Shown here piece after piece: positions 38,763-46,779 of a DNA stretch of 64,000 nucleotides. This DNA is from Paenibacillus sp. J2TS4 (lineage in GTDB: Bacteria > Bacillota > Bacilli > Paenibacillales > NBRC-103111): NCBI RefSeq assembly GCF_018403245.1, contig NZ_BOSH01000006.1:1-64000 (forward strand), written 5' to 3'. Made by a program: the position numbers and the translations under genes. Numbering within the stretch: the first letter of the stretch is position 1; the number at the start of each line of letters is the position of its first letter. The notes beneath the pieces are model-generated. The model made no database searches. It had not been told where the DNA came from and saw only the letters and a list, made by a program, of their open reading frames with translations.

Positions 38763-39962
38763 TTAATAGGACAAAGACATGTTAGTTACAGTGAGTCCTT
38801 GGGTCGGGAAAGACGTTCTTTGCCCGTTTATCCTCCATACCGTGTCTCTCGACCGCTTAAGCAGGTAGGAAGCGTAGGCCATTGGATAAACGAGTGATTT
38901 CCGCCGTGCACGATCGTCACATAAAAGCTGGAAGATCGTTCTCCCGGGCTTAGAGTTCACTTCGATCAACCAGACCCGGCCGTCCCGGTCTACTCCGAAA
39001 TCGATGCCAAGCTCGGCGAGTCGGCCGAAGTGGCCTTCGAGCTGCTCGGCTATCCGGATGGAAATACGGCGCAGCATTACAGATAGCTCTTCACCTTGCT
39101 TTGTTCCGAATTCTGACTGGAGAAACGGTTCCGCCGCTTGGGCGGTGCCCCCGCCGTGTAAATTGGAAGTCACGCTTCCCGATTGACCCTGGCGAACGGC
39201 CATTCCCGTTAAAGTCCAGCGGCCTTCTCCGTTCTTTTGTACGAGAGATCGGATGTCATAGACGTCCCCGGAACGGGAGTGCAGCTTAAGGTTGGGCTGC
39301 AGCAGATACCGCCGGTTGGCGAACTGGTGAAACCAGGAGACCAGAGCGGTAAGGCTGTCGATTTTTTTCTCAAACGGGACGTTATGGAAATCCCTTCCTG
39401 CTATTTCATAAATTCCGTTTTTCAGCTTAAGAATACGGACGGCTCCCTTACCCTGGGTTCCCGCATCCAGCTTGAGAAAGGCGGAATCGTTGTGCTTAAA
39501 CCAAGGCACGAGCCCGGAGGCGTTCTGCAGCCGAATCGTTCTTGGTACATATTTCTTCAAGTCGGGAGCCCGGAGAATAGCTTGATAAACGCTCCATTTT
39601 CCCGTTAGGCCGTTGCCAAGAACGATAAAGCTCTTCTTGTGGCGCAATTCCGTCAATACCAAACGATGCTGGACCAGATCGCGGGCATTCCGGTAAAAAG
39701 CCCGGTCGTATATAAGATCGGGCAGAGGAAGCCGTTCTTGGCTCCAGCGGTGATTGGCGGCGGAGTACCGGTAGCCCACGACCTCATTCTCTTCGTTCAA
39801 TGAAGAAGTGGAGGGGGTAAATACGTACACACCGAGCCCAAGCCGGTTACCCTCCTGGGTAAGAAGCGAATAAAATGCCGAATCGGCAAATGGAGGATTT
39901 CCCTCCGAATCACTGACGAGAATGCCAACCTGATAGGGATCGGTTAAGGTCATGGGGGCCAC
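38763..39962 (-). CDS. YheC-type ATP-grasp protein, second in the array
   Basis: A 399-residue paralogue without the extra N-terminal domain. ATP-grasp motifs: SAFLKLDAGTQGKGAVRILK, YDIRSLVQKNGEGRWTLTG, SNLHGGGTAQAAEP and LGIDFGVDRDGRVWLIEVNS. The predicted start follows GAAAGGTGG, and only three bases separate it from the stop of the first gene. Its SNLHGGG motif is shared with the fifth paralogue, suggesting these two are the closest pair. Confidence 0.88.
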   Translation of the reverse strand: MAPMTLTDPYQVGILVSDSEGNPPFADSAFYSLLTQEGNRLGLGVYVFTPSTSSLNEENEVVGYRYSAANHRWSQERLPLPDLIYDRAFYRNARDLVQHRLVLTELRHKKSFIVLGNGLTGKWSVYQAILRAPDLKKYVPRTIRLQNASGLVPWFKHNDSAFLKLDAGTQGKGAVRILKLKNGIYEIAGRDFHNVPFEKKIDSLTALVSWFHQFANRRYLLQPNLKLHSRSGDVYDIRSLVQKNGEGRWTLTGMAVRQGQSGSVTSNLHGGGTAQAAEPFLQSEFGTKQGEELSVMLRRISIRIAEQLEGHFGRLAELGIDFGVDRDGRVWLIEVNSKPGRTIFQLLCDDRARRKSLVYPMAYASYLLKRSRDTVWRINGQRTSFPTQGLTVTNMSLSY

Positions 39963-39965
39963 CTT

Positions 39966-41330
39966 TCAAAATTTTGCTAAATATTGTGAATATTCAATCG
40001 TCCGCTTCACCGAAGGTCTGATTCTGGATTGGCGAAGGGCCGTATTGTCCTCTTTGGACGGTTTGGAATTGACCTCCAGCAGCCATGCGCGGCCCTGAAT
40101 ATCGATAGCCAGGTCAACTCCGAGTTCCCCGAAGTGCTCGGGAATTTGGTCATCCAGGCCTACGGCGATGGCGAGTGCCGCTTTATGCAGTTTAAGTGCT
40201 GCGGCGGCGCGGCTGTTCGAAGCCAAGTTGGAGCGCGCGAGCGCCTCTTTGACGGAAGTCAAGCTTCCGCCTCGGGCCAGGTTGGAAACGAAGTTATTGC
40301 TTCCGGCAATCCTTCCCACGATAGAAGTGACGGACCAGCTTCCTTTTTTGTTTTTTTGCACGAGAGCACGAAAGTCGATGGGTCGTCCTGCACAATCGAT
40401 CAGGCGCAGCCCCTGCTGGATTTGATGCCGATTTCTCTTCAATCTTGCGGAAATCGCGGAATACAGCTTTTTAAGAGTTGGGAAGGTCAGTTTACGCATC
40501 CCCACCGATTGGTTAAAATGACAATGATAGCCGGTTGCGCTTCGGGAAATTCGGATAATTCCTTTACCGAGACTTCCCGTAACCGGCTTGAGGAACACTA
40601 TGCTGTATTTATGGCACATGGATTGGAGCATGTCGAAGTTGCGGAAGGAGTAAGATTCCGGCAAGTAGACCCGCAGGGCGGGCACTTGTCTTAGCGCGCG
40701 AAACACTTCGGTTTTGTCCAGATATTTCTCGTTGAAAACGGAGGAGTGATAGCGCGTTTTAATTTCTCTAATCAATTGCTGAACCTTTGAACTGTTTTCA
40801 AGCTTGCGGGTTGTCAGACGATTGTATACGCAATCCGGGACTGGAAACGAAGCTTTGCTCCATTTTTCCCGATATACCCACCCATTCAGCTTATCCGATT
40901 GGATAGGCAGATCCTCGGGGGAGAAGAAATAGACCATTCCCCCCAGCTTTTTGCAAGCCAATGACAGCTCTTGGCAGAACGCGGTACTTGACCCAAAGGG
41001 GCGGTCCGGGACGAGGGTGGAAACACGGCTGACCATCACTCCGATCAAAGGACCGATGCGCATCGTCTGTGTACTAGGCTGGTAGTTGAGGCAAAGTGTG
41101 ATTCCGTGCGCTAATCCCAGCGATTCGGCGAGTGCCTCGCTCATCCTTAGAGAGGTCGGCCTGGCGGCGGGAACGACTTTTACTTCTCGCTTCAAGGAAC
41201 CGAACTGAAGGGTAACGTTATGGTGAGTTGGAATGTTTAACTGGTTGACGAGGGCTTCCTTGAGGACGACCGTCTGGCTGTCCAGACGGCTGCTGTTGTG
41301 GGTGTATATAGTTATTTTTTTACTCGTCAT
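39966..41330 (-). CDS. YheD-type ATP-grasp protein, first in the array
   Basis: A 454-residue paralogue, close to the 453 of Bacillus YheD, with the extra N-terminal beta-rich domain (NVTLQFGSLKREVKVV, then RIGPLIGVMVSR). ATP-grasp motifs: IVFLKPVTGSLGKGIIRISR, PIDFRALVQKNKKGSWSVTS and LGVDLAIDIQGRAWLLEVNS. It is the promoter-proximal gene of the five, divergent from yheB across 116 bases that must hold both promoters. Spore-coat association is known for the family; enzymatic activity is inferred from the fold only. Confidence 0.88.
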   Translation of the reverse strand: MTSKKITIYTHNSSRLDSQTVVLKEALVNQLNIPTHHNVTLQFGSLKREVKVVPAARPTSLRMSEALAESLGLAHGITLCLNYQPSTQTMRIGPLIGVMVSRVSTLVPDRPFGSSTAFCQELSLACKKLGGMVYFFSPEDLPIQSDKLNGWVYREKWSKASFPVPDCVYNRLTTRKLENSSKVQQLIREIKTRYHSSVFNEKYLDKTEVFRALRQVPALRVYLPESYSFRNFDMLQSMCHKYSIVFLKPVTGSLGKGIIRISRSATGYHCHFNQSVGMRKLTFPTLKKLYSAISARLKRNRHQIQQGLRLIDCAGRPIDFRALVQKNKKGSWSVTSIVGRIAGSNNFVSNLARGGSLTSVKEALARSNLASNSRAAAALKLHKAALAIAVGLDDQIPEHFGELGVDLAIDIQGRAWLLEVNSKPSKEDNTALRQSRIRPSVKRTIEYSQYLAKF

Positions 41331-41446
41331 GGGTAAGTTCCCTCCACCGCTGTCTGCATCTTTGGTATATTAAACTAATTCATCATATGAGGACATATTT
41401 TTCTTGGTGATTGGAAAATGCCTATCTTACTGGAAAGGAGCCTGCC

Positions 41447-42613
41447 ATGAAGGAGATATTGACCGTATTGATCGCGGTAACCGTCGCAGGGTTTGTCGGC
41501 GGAGTTACCAATCACTTGGCCATCAAGATGCTGTTCCACCCGAGACAGCCCATTCGCATACGCGGTCGCCGGCTGCCTTTTACCCCTGGGCTGATTCCAA
41601 AGAGAAAGGCCGAAATCGGCCAGTCGCTCGGCAAAGTGGTCGCCGAGCATCTCGTGACGACGGAAGGACTTGCCTCGCTGCTCACAAAACCGATTTTCGT
41701 TGAAAGAGTTGAGGACAAGCTTCGAGCGTGGGTGAATAAATGGGCGGAAAGCGAGGAGACGATCGAGCAGCTCGCGGTTAAAATCTGGACTCCCGCTCAG
41801 GTGGAGGAGGGCAAAAAGCTGCTGGCCGAGTGGCTGCGGAATAAAACCTCTCAGACGGTCCTCACTTTGTGGGATCGATACGAGTGGTCTGATCTGACTC
41901 TGGGGGGGCTGGCATCCGGATGGCTGGAGAACCGCCGGGAAAGCCTGGTAGAACGGGTCGCGGAGCAGATCATTGAGCAAATCAAGAATGAGCTGCAGTC
42001 GCCTAACGGAGAAAAGATGCTGCGCAAGCTGACCGTTCAATTTATGGAACAAGCAGGCGGCTTCCTGGGAACACTGGCAGGAATCTTTATGGATGAGGAT
42101 AAAGTAGCGGGCAAGGTGCGCTCCGCATTGTATAATCAATTGGATTCGCCCCAGTTTCGCAACGTTCTTAAAGAAATGCTGCTGCGGAAGCTTGAGCAGC
42201 TGGAGAAGCTGACAGTAGGCCAGATGATTGGCTATATCAGCGATCGGGATGCCCGGGAGTGGGCCGGGCTTCAGTCAGCTTCACTCTTGCCATGGGAAGA
42301 TTGGATAGAACGGGGAGGAGGCTGGCAGCTCCGCGATCTGCTTGGCCCCAGGAAGGAATGGGTGCTGGGACAAGTACACAGCCTGACCTCGAGAGTGCTG
42401 GGAATGCTGGCGCAAAATATGGAACGATTAGTCAGCGCGCTTAATCTCCCGGCGCTGGTCGAGGAAGAAGTGGAGAAATTTCCGGTAGAGCAGCTGGAGA
42501 ACATTATATTAAGTGTATCCGGCAAAGAATTCCGCGCCATTACATGGCTGGGGGTGCTGCTGGGCGGTTTTATCGGCCTGTTCCAGTCCGTTCTCATGCT
42601 CTGGCTTCGTTGA
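41447..42613 (+). CDS. yheB: DUF445 family membrane protein YheB
   Basis: A 388-residue DUF445 protein with single membrane helices at the two ends (ILTVLIAVTVAGFVGGVTNH and WLGVLLGGFIGLFQSVLMLW) and a long helical middle. Conserved motifs: NHLAIKMLFHPRQP and LPFTPGLIPKRKAEIGQSLG. ATG 41447 follows AAGGAG; the frame is open 12 codons further upstream without a site. Bacillus yheB lies beside yheA, yheC and yheD, as here. Function unknown. Confidence 0.9.
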   Translation: MKEILTVLIAVTVAGFVGGVTNHLAIKMLFHPRQPIRIRGRRLPFTPGLIPKRKAEIGQSLGKVVAEHLVTTEGLASLLTKPIFVERVEDKLRAWVNKWAESEETIEQLAVKIWTPAQVEEGKKLLAEWLRNKTSQTVLTLWDRYEWSDLTLGGLASGWLENRRESLVERVAEQIIEQIKNELQSPNGEKMLRKLTVQFMEQAGGFLGTLAGIFMDEDKVAGKVRSALYNQLDSPQFRNVLKEMLLRKLEQLEKLTVGQMIGYISDRDAREWAGLQSASLLPWEDWIERGGGWQLRDLLGPRKEWVLGQVHSLTSRVLGMLAQNMERLVSALNLPALVEEEVEKFPVEQLENIILSVSGKEFRAITWLGVLLGGFIGLFQSVLMLWLR

Positions 42614-42660
42614 CGGGGCGGGTCATGTCCTGCACAAATATATGGTACGATGAACTAGCT

Positions 42661-42850
42661 TAGTTGAACTAACGATTGAATAGGTCATGAAGTGGAGAAA
42701 GAAAGATGCTTCCAGGGCGAGTTTTGGCTTTGTATTCCTACCATCCGAAGGCCCATCCATATAGAAGGAATACAAAACAAGATGTTTGAAGCTTCGGAGG
42801 CACTTTCCTTCGGAACGGAATGACAGCTATTCTTTAGTTCAACATATATA
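42661..42850 (+). repeat. Dispersed palindromic repeat, copy 2 (upstream of yheA)
   Basis: Terminal inverted repeats GTTGAACTAA (42663-42672) and TTAGTTCAAC (42834-42843) flank interior blocks shared with 349-511: GTGGAGAAAGAAAGA, GCTTTGTATTCCT, TTTGAAGCTTCGGAGGC and TTCCTTCGGAACGGAA. An internal stem pairs TTTGTATTCCT with AGGAATACAAA (the A of the loop side included); copy 1 has lost its right arm. It encodes nothing and lies 40 bases before yheA in the same orientation as copy 1. Confidence 0.7.
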
Positions 42851-42889
42851 GCTTAAACTCATAGACTAAGGAATAAGGAGATGATACGA

Positions 42890-43225
42890 ATGAACGTGCA
42901 TGATAAAGCACATGAATTGGCTCGTGCGATCCAGGAAAGCAGCGAATTCCAACAAGCGAAGCAGGCGGCCGAGGTGATTAACGCCGACCCGGATTCCAAG
43001 CGGATGCTCGACGATTTTCGCAAGCATCAGCTGGAGCTTCAAAGCCGGATGATGTCCGGCGAGACGCCACCCAAGGAAGAAATGGAGAAGGCGGAGAAGC
43101 TTTATGAGGTCATTTCTCTCAACTTGAACATTCGCCGGCTGATGGAGGCTGAGAAGCGGCTGACGGTTGTTTTTGAAGACGTGCAAAAAATTTTGGGTGA
43201 ATCGCTGCAGGATTTGTACAAGTAG
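42890..43225 (+). CDS. yheA: YlbF/YheA family protein
   Basis: A 111-residue all-helical protein of the YlbF/YmcA/YheA family (MNVHDKAHELARAIQESSEF at the start; FRKHQLELQSRMMSGETPP at the middle). The sister proteins YlbF and YmcA form a complex that controls mRNA processing, competence and sporulation; YheA itself is uncharacterised. ATG 42890 lies nine bases after AAGGAG; ATG 42881 is too close to it. It follows yheB after 276 bases occupied by the dispersed repeat. Confidence 0.9.
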   Translation: MNVHDKAHELARAIQESSEFQQAKQAAEVINADPDSKRMLDDFRKHQLELQSRMMSGETPPKEEMEKAEKLYEVISLNLNIRRLMEAEKRLTVVFEDVQKILGESLQDLYK

Positions 43226-43288
43226 TCATAGTCCCCTCCCCTTGCGCATAAAGTATAGCGTAAAGGCTTGGAGAGGAGGGCTTCCCGG

Positions 43289-43567
43289 ATGAAGGGGTTT
43301 AAGAATGTGATCTATTTGAGCTTGGCTCTCGGCATGTTGATGTATGCCGTTCCTCAACTGGAAATCGGCGGCGGCTGGACGCTTCCTACCGTGTTCAGCA
43401 TTGTCTGGATCGGATTCGCATTGCTTATTATCGGCGCCCAGCTTCACGATATATTGCGAGTGGACGAGGAGACCCGTAAAGAGCTGACCGCCATCAAACA
43501 AATGAAGCGGTGGAAGCTGCAGCAAAGGCTTCAAGGGAAAGGAAAGCTGCTGCAAATGCGCAAATAG
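43289..43567 (+). CDS. Small hypothetical membrane protein
   Basis: A 92-residue protein with two membrane helices (VIYLSLALGMLMYAVPQL and VFSIVWIGFALLIIGAQL) and a basic, coiled-coil-prone C-terminus (KQMKRWKLQQRLQGKGK). ATG 43289 follows GAGGAGGG. It is probably co-transcribed with yheA, 63 bases upstream, and ends at the terminator at 43601. No family recognised. Confidence 0.75.
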   Translation: MKGFKNVIYLSLALGMLMYAVPQLEIGGGWTLPTVFSIVWIGFALLIIGAQLHDILRVDEETRKELTAIKQMKRWKLQQRLQGKGKLLQMRK

Positions 43568-43600
43568 TTGCTGTAAAAGGAGAGACCGGTTAGATTGGTT

Positions 43601-43636
43601 CAGCCGCGGGATGCTTATCATCCGGCGGCTGTTTTT
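43601..43636 (+). terminator. Terminator before ytoI
   Basis: CAGCCGC-GGGATG pairs with CATCC-GGCGGCTG around a short loop, followed by T5. Confidence 0.85.
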
Positions 43637-43666
43637 ACTGCATTGATAAGCCGAGCTTCCGCTGCG

Positions 43667-43696
43667 TTGAACTTTCCCTTCGTTTCGTACTATAAT
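43667..43696 (+). promoter_or_regulatory. SigA promoter of ytoI
   Basis: TTGAAC (43667-43672), an 18-base spacer and TATAAT (43691-43696), 48 bases before the start codon. Confidence 0.6.
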
Positions 43697-43702
43697 TGAA
43701 GT

Positions 43703-43723
43703 ATTACAGTATAGTACAGTAAT
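43703..43723 (+). promoter_or_regulatory. 21-base palindrome, candidate operator of ytoI
   Basis: ATTAC-n-GTA-nnn-TAC-n-GTAAT is perfectly symmetric in its defined positions. It lies from +1 to about +20 of the predicted transcript, a classical repressor site. The encoded protein has a winged-helix domain, so autoregulation is a reasonable guess. Confidence 0.5.
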
Positions 43724-43743
43724 CCATTAATGAGGTGTAACAG

Positions 43744-45084
43744 GTGGAATCACTTACGCAGGACGAAACGTTGACGAAGCATGAAACTATTCTCAGATAT
43801 ATTACCGAGTTAAAAGTAGGCAGCAAAATATCCGTTCGTAAAATCGCCAAGGAGATGGGCGTCAGTGAAGGAACGGCTTATCGGGCGATTAAAGAGGCGG
43901 AGAGTCAAGGGATTGTCAGCACGAAGGACCGGATTGGATCGGTTCGCATTGAGAAGAAACGGCGGCATAATATTGATAAGCTGACCTATGCGGAGGTTGT
44001 CAATATTGTGGATGGCGAAGTGCTTGGCGGAGCGGATGGACTTAACAAGACACTGAACAAGTTCGTCATCGGAGCGATGCAAGAAGAGGCTATGAAGCGG
44101 TATGTCGAGGCAGGCAATCTGCTGATTGTCGGCAATCGTCAGAAAGCGCAGCAATTCGCGCTGGAAACCGGGGCGGCGGTGCTGATTACCGGAGGGTTCG
44201 AGGCGAGCGCGGCCATCGTACGGTTGGCTGACGAACTCGGGCTGCCGATCATTTCGAGCAGCTACGACACGTTTACAGTGGCTTCTATGATCAACCGGGC
44301 TATTTACGACCGGCTCATTAAGAAAAAAATTATGCTTGTTCAAGATATCATTTCTCCGGAAAGCGTAGTTTACGCCTTGAAAAGCAGCCACAAAGTGAAG
44401 GAGCTGCGCCAGTTGATGGAGGAGAGCGGGCATAACCGTTTCCCCGTTGTGGATGAATGGAATCGTGTCGTCGGGATGGTGACCTCCAAACAATTGGTCG
44501 ATTCCGGGCCGGAGCAAACGATCGATCGACTGATGACCCGCAATCCGATCACGATTCATCTCCAGGCGACGATTGCCTCCGCGGCTCATCTTATGGTGTG
44601 GGAAGGAATCGAGCTGCTGCCGGTGATCGACGCCAACCGTAAAATGGTGGGGGTGATCAGCCGCAAAGATGTGCTCAAGGTCATGCAGTATATTCAAAGG
44701 CAGCCGCAAATTGGAGAGACGTTCGAAGATTTGATCTGGAGCGGATTTGAGGAAGTTCAGACGGAGGACGGCAGCACCCGGTTCAAAGGGATGGTTACTC
44801 CGCAGATGACGAATCATCTGGGAGCAGCTTCCGCGGGTGTGTTAACGACGCTGATGACCCAGGCCGCTTACCGGGCAGTGCAGAATTGCCGCAAAGGAGA
44901 CCTGGTCATAGACAACATATCGACCTATTACCTGCGGCCGGTTCAGATGGAAACGGAGGTCGAAATTCGTCCGAATGTCATTGAAGTCAGCCGCAAGTAT
45001 GGGAAAATCGATGTGGAAATTTACCATGAAGGACTCTTGATCGCCAAAGCGATGGTAACTGCCCAAATGTTTGATCAAGCATAG
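43744..45084 (+). CDS. ytoI: CBS-HotDog transcription factor YtoI
   Basis: A 446-residue cytosolic protein: an N-terminal winged helix (ISVRKIAKEMGVSEGTAYRA, residues 30-50), a DRTGG domain (about 80-190), two CBS domains (about 200-315; NRFPVVDEWNRVVGMVTSKQ), and a C-terminal hotdog thioesterase-like domain (about 330-440). CBS domains usually bind adenosyl nucleotides and hotdogs bind acyl-CoA, so it may sense both. GTG 43744 follows AGGTGT. It converges on ytpI, as in Bacillus. Function not established. Confidence 0.9.
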   Translation: MESLTQDETLTKHETILRYITELKVGSKISVRKIAKEMGVSEGTAYRAIKEAESQGIVSTKDRIGSVRIEKKRRHNIDKLTYAEVVNIVDGEVLGGADGLNKTLNKFVIGAMQEEAMKRYVEAGNLLIVGNRQKAQQFALETGAAVLITGGFEASAAIVRLADELGLPIISSSYDTFTVASMINRAIYDRLIKKKIMLVQDIISPESVVYALKSSHKVKELRQLMEESGHNRFPVVDEWNRVVGMVTSKQLVDSGPEQTIDRLMTRNPITIHLQATIASAAHLMVWEGIELLPVIDANRKMVGVISRKDVLKVMQYIQRQPQIGETFEDLIWSGFEEVQTEDGSTRFKGMVTPQMTNHLGAASAGVLTTLMTQAAYRAVQNCRKGDLVIDNISTYYLRPVQMETEVEIRPNVIEVSRKYGKIDVEIYHEGLLIAKAMVTAQMFDQA

Positions 45085-45088
45085 CGGG

Positions 45089-45379
45089 TTATAGGGTCTT
45101 CTTATAGCTTGAATAGTTTTTAAAGCCAGCGAAGGCGTTAAACAGCCCCAACAGCAAAAAAACAGCGCCAACCGCGCCGCGCAAAAAACTCGGGTCGAAC
45201 AGGATAAATTGAGCAAAGGCGATCGAGATTAGCATGACGCCCATGGAAATGTTCATCTTGGCCGCTTCGAATCCTTTGGTCTGCGGATCTTTGCGCGTCC
45301 GGTAGCGGATGCTGTAAAATGCTGAGGCCGCAAGAGAAGCAAGGACAAGGACAAACAGGATGTAATGATACCAGCTCAT
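45089..45379 (-). CDS. ytpI: YtpI-like small membrane protein
   Basis: A 96-residue protein with three hydrophobic helices (MSWYHYILFVLVLASLAASA, MGVMLISIAFAQFILF, GAVGAVFLLLGLFNAFAG). It ends five bases from the convergent ytoI stop. ATG 45379 is preferred, with AGAAGG 12 bases upstream; the frame is open further back. Name given by position and fold; function unknown. Confidence 0.82.
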   Translation of the reverse strand: MSWYHYILFVLVLASLAASAFYSIRYRTRKDPQTKGFEAAKMNISMGVMLISIAFAQFILFDPSFLRGAVGAVFLLLGLFNAFAGFKNYSSYKKTL

Positions 45380-45438
45380 AGTCGAAACCATCCTTCTAAA
45401 GTTTGTTTCCTTAACTGTACTGATTTTTCCGATAAAAA

Positions 45439-45924
45439 TCAATTTCGGCTCAGCGGCTTGGCCTCGAACCAGACTCGCAATTCGGATTGGACGAGCATAA
45501 GCGTCTTCACTTCTACCTGATAGTCTTTATCATAGACTCCGGGATACGGCTTTTCTATCAGCTTCATGTACAGCTTCGGGTCTTTTTTAAAATCGGCAAC
45601 GAGTTTTCCACTGACAATTTTTAAATCGCGATGCACCCTCCGTTCCAGCTCGACCTTGCTCAGATCGTCCAATTCGTGACCTTCCTCCAGATGTACGAAA
45701 ACTCCCCCAATGTACGCTGCCTGCTTTTTATTTTTGCTATAGGTCTCAATTTCGCTTTGGAGCACTCGAATCTCCTGTTCCAAATCGGCGTTCCGGTTGG
45801 CAAGCAGGGAGAAATTTTGTTGATAAATTCCCATAAACAGGGCGCTTCCAATAATCATGCCGGCCAGAAATAGGCCGAGGCGGGCCAGCCAGTGGAGATA
45901 CCGATCGAAATTCGGAACCCTCAT
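45439..45924 (-). CDS. ytrI: Sporulation membrane protein YtrI
   Basis: A 161-residue protein with one N-terminal membrane helix (LARLGLFLAGMIIGSALFMG), a coiled coil (NRNADLEQEIRVLQSEIETY) and an alpha/beta C-terminal domain. ATG 45924 overlaps the stop of ytrH (ATGA), so the two are translationally coupled. In Bacillus ytrI and ytrH are SigE-dependent and needed for efficient sporulation. Confidence 0.88.
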   Translation of the reverse strand: MRVPNFDRYLHWLARLGLFLAGMIIGSALFMGIYQQNFSLLANRNADLEQEIRVLQSEIETYSKNKKQAAYIGGVFVHLEEGHELDDLSKVELERRVHRDLKIVSGKLVADFKKDPKLYMKLIEKPYPGVYDKDYQVEVKTLMLVQSELRVWFEAKPLSRN

Positions 45925-46253
45925 GACGAACCCGCGCCTTCGCAAATCCACTGGATTAGCTGATAGGCCATCTGGGCCCCGATAAAAGCAACGATGAAGT
46001 AAAGAATTTGCTTAATCGCAGGGGAAAGATAACCTTCGGTAAAGTTGAATTCGATGACCCTTAGCGGGTCGATCGTTCCTCCAACGGCGGCGACCATCGC
46101 CCAAATTTTAATGTTTCCGGCTATTTTGAGCATGTATACGGCCGGCGGCTGGAGGATGAAGACGGCGGCTATCCCTCCAAGCATGCTTCCTCCAAGCACG
46201 ATGCCGAAGGCAATGAAAAAATCCATGGTCAGCTTAGTTAAAAAAGTTGTCAT
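45921..46253 (-). CDS. ytrH: Sporulation membrane protein YtrH
   Basis: A 110-residue protein with three membrane helices and the conserved stretch GSMLGGIAAVFILQPPAVYM and AAVGGTIDPLRVIEFNFTEG, characteristic of YtrH. AAAGGATGGGA precedes the ATG. It is divergent from dnaE, as in Bacillus. The family is spore-specific. Confidence 0.92.
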   Translation of the reverse strand: MTTFLTKLTMDFFIAFGIVLGGSMLGGIAAVFILQPPAVYMLKIAGNIKIWAMVAAVGGTIDPLRVIEFNFTEGYLSPAIKQILYFIVAFIGAQMAYQLIQWICEGAGSS

Positions 46254-46290
46254 GGAATCCCATCCTTTAACGTTTGTCCTGTTAGTCTTA

Positions 46291-46298
46291 TTTGTATG
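46291..46298 (-). promoter_or_regulatory. Candidate SigE -10 element for ytrHI
   Basis: CATACAAA on the minus strand differs in one position from the SigE -10 consensus CATACAAT and lies 38 bases before the ytrH start. The -35 region is poor. The rest of 46299-46779 contains no recognised gene; several short inverted A/T runs are visible. Confidence 0.4.
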
Positions 46299-46779
46299 AT
46301 TAACTGGTCCTGCATAGAAGACAGGCCTGAAAAAAAGGTGTTTTTTAAGAAAGATTTTTATTTCCTGATTCGTTCATAGCTCTTCATGGATTTGTGTTTT
46401 TCCAATCGGGTGGTTCCTTACCCGTTTGTTAAGTCAACTCAGAGCCGCCGTTCGCCCCAGATTCGCGCTTACTTGCATTTGCTTGCCTTCTCTTTTGACC
46501 TTTATCCCCTTCGCTCAGGTTGAGACAAAATCCTCAATTGAAAGGCTCTGTCCCAGACCGGGAGTTGTCTAATGAGTTATCAATTTATCAGAGCGGGATG
46601 TGTTGCTGCCTAATACTTTTTTTGTACGGGAGGTATATGGTGAGCCATAAAAAAAGTCCATGTAGTCGAGTTTTATAAGAGAGTGGAACAAGGGATTTGA
46701 AAAGATGCGAATGTGGGTTCGTCTCTTGTGGCTAAATGTGATAAAATAGAGGGAATAGGAAAAGAGAGGGAGAACGGAA

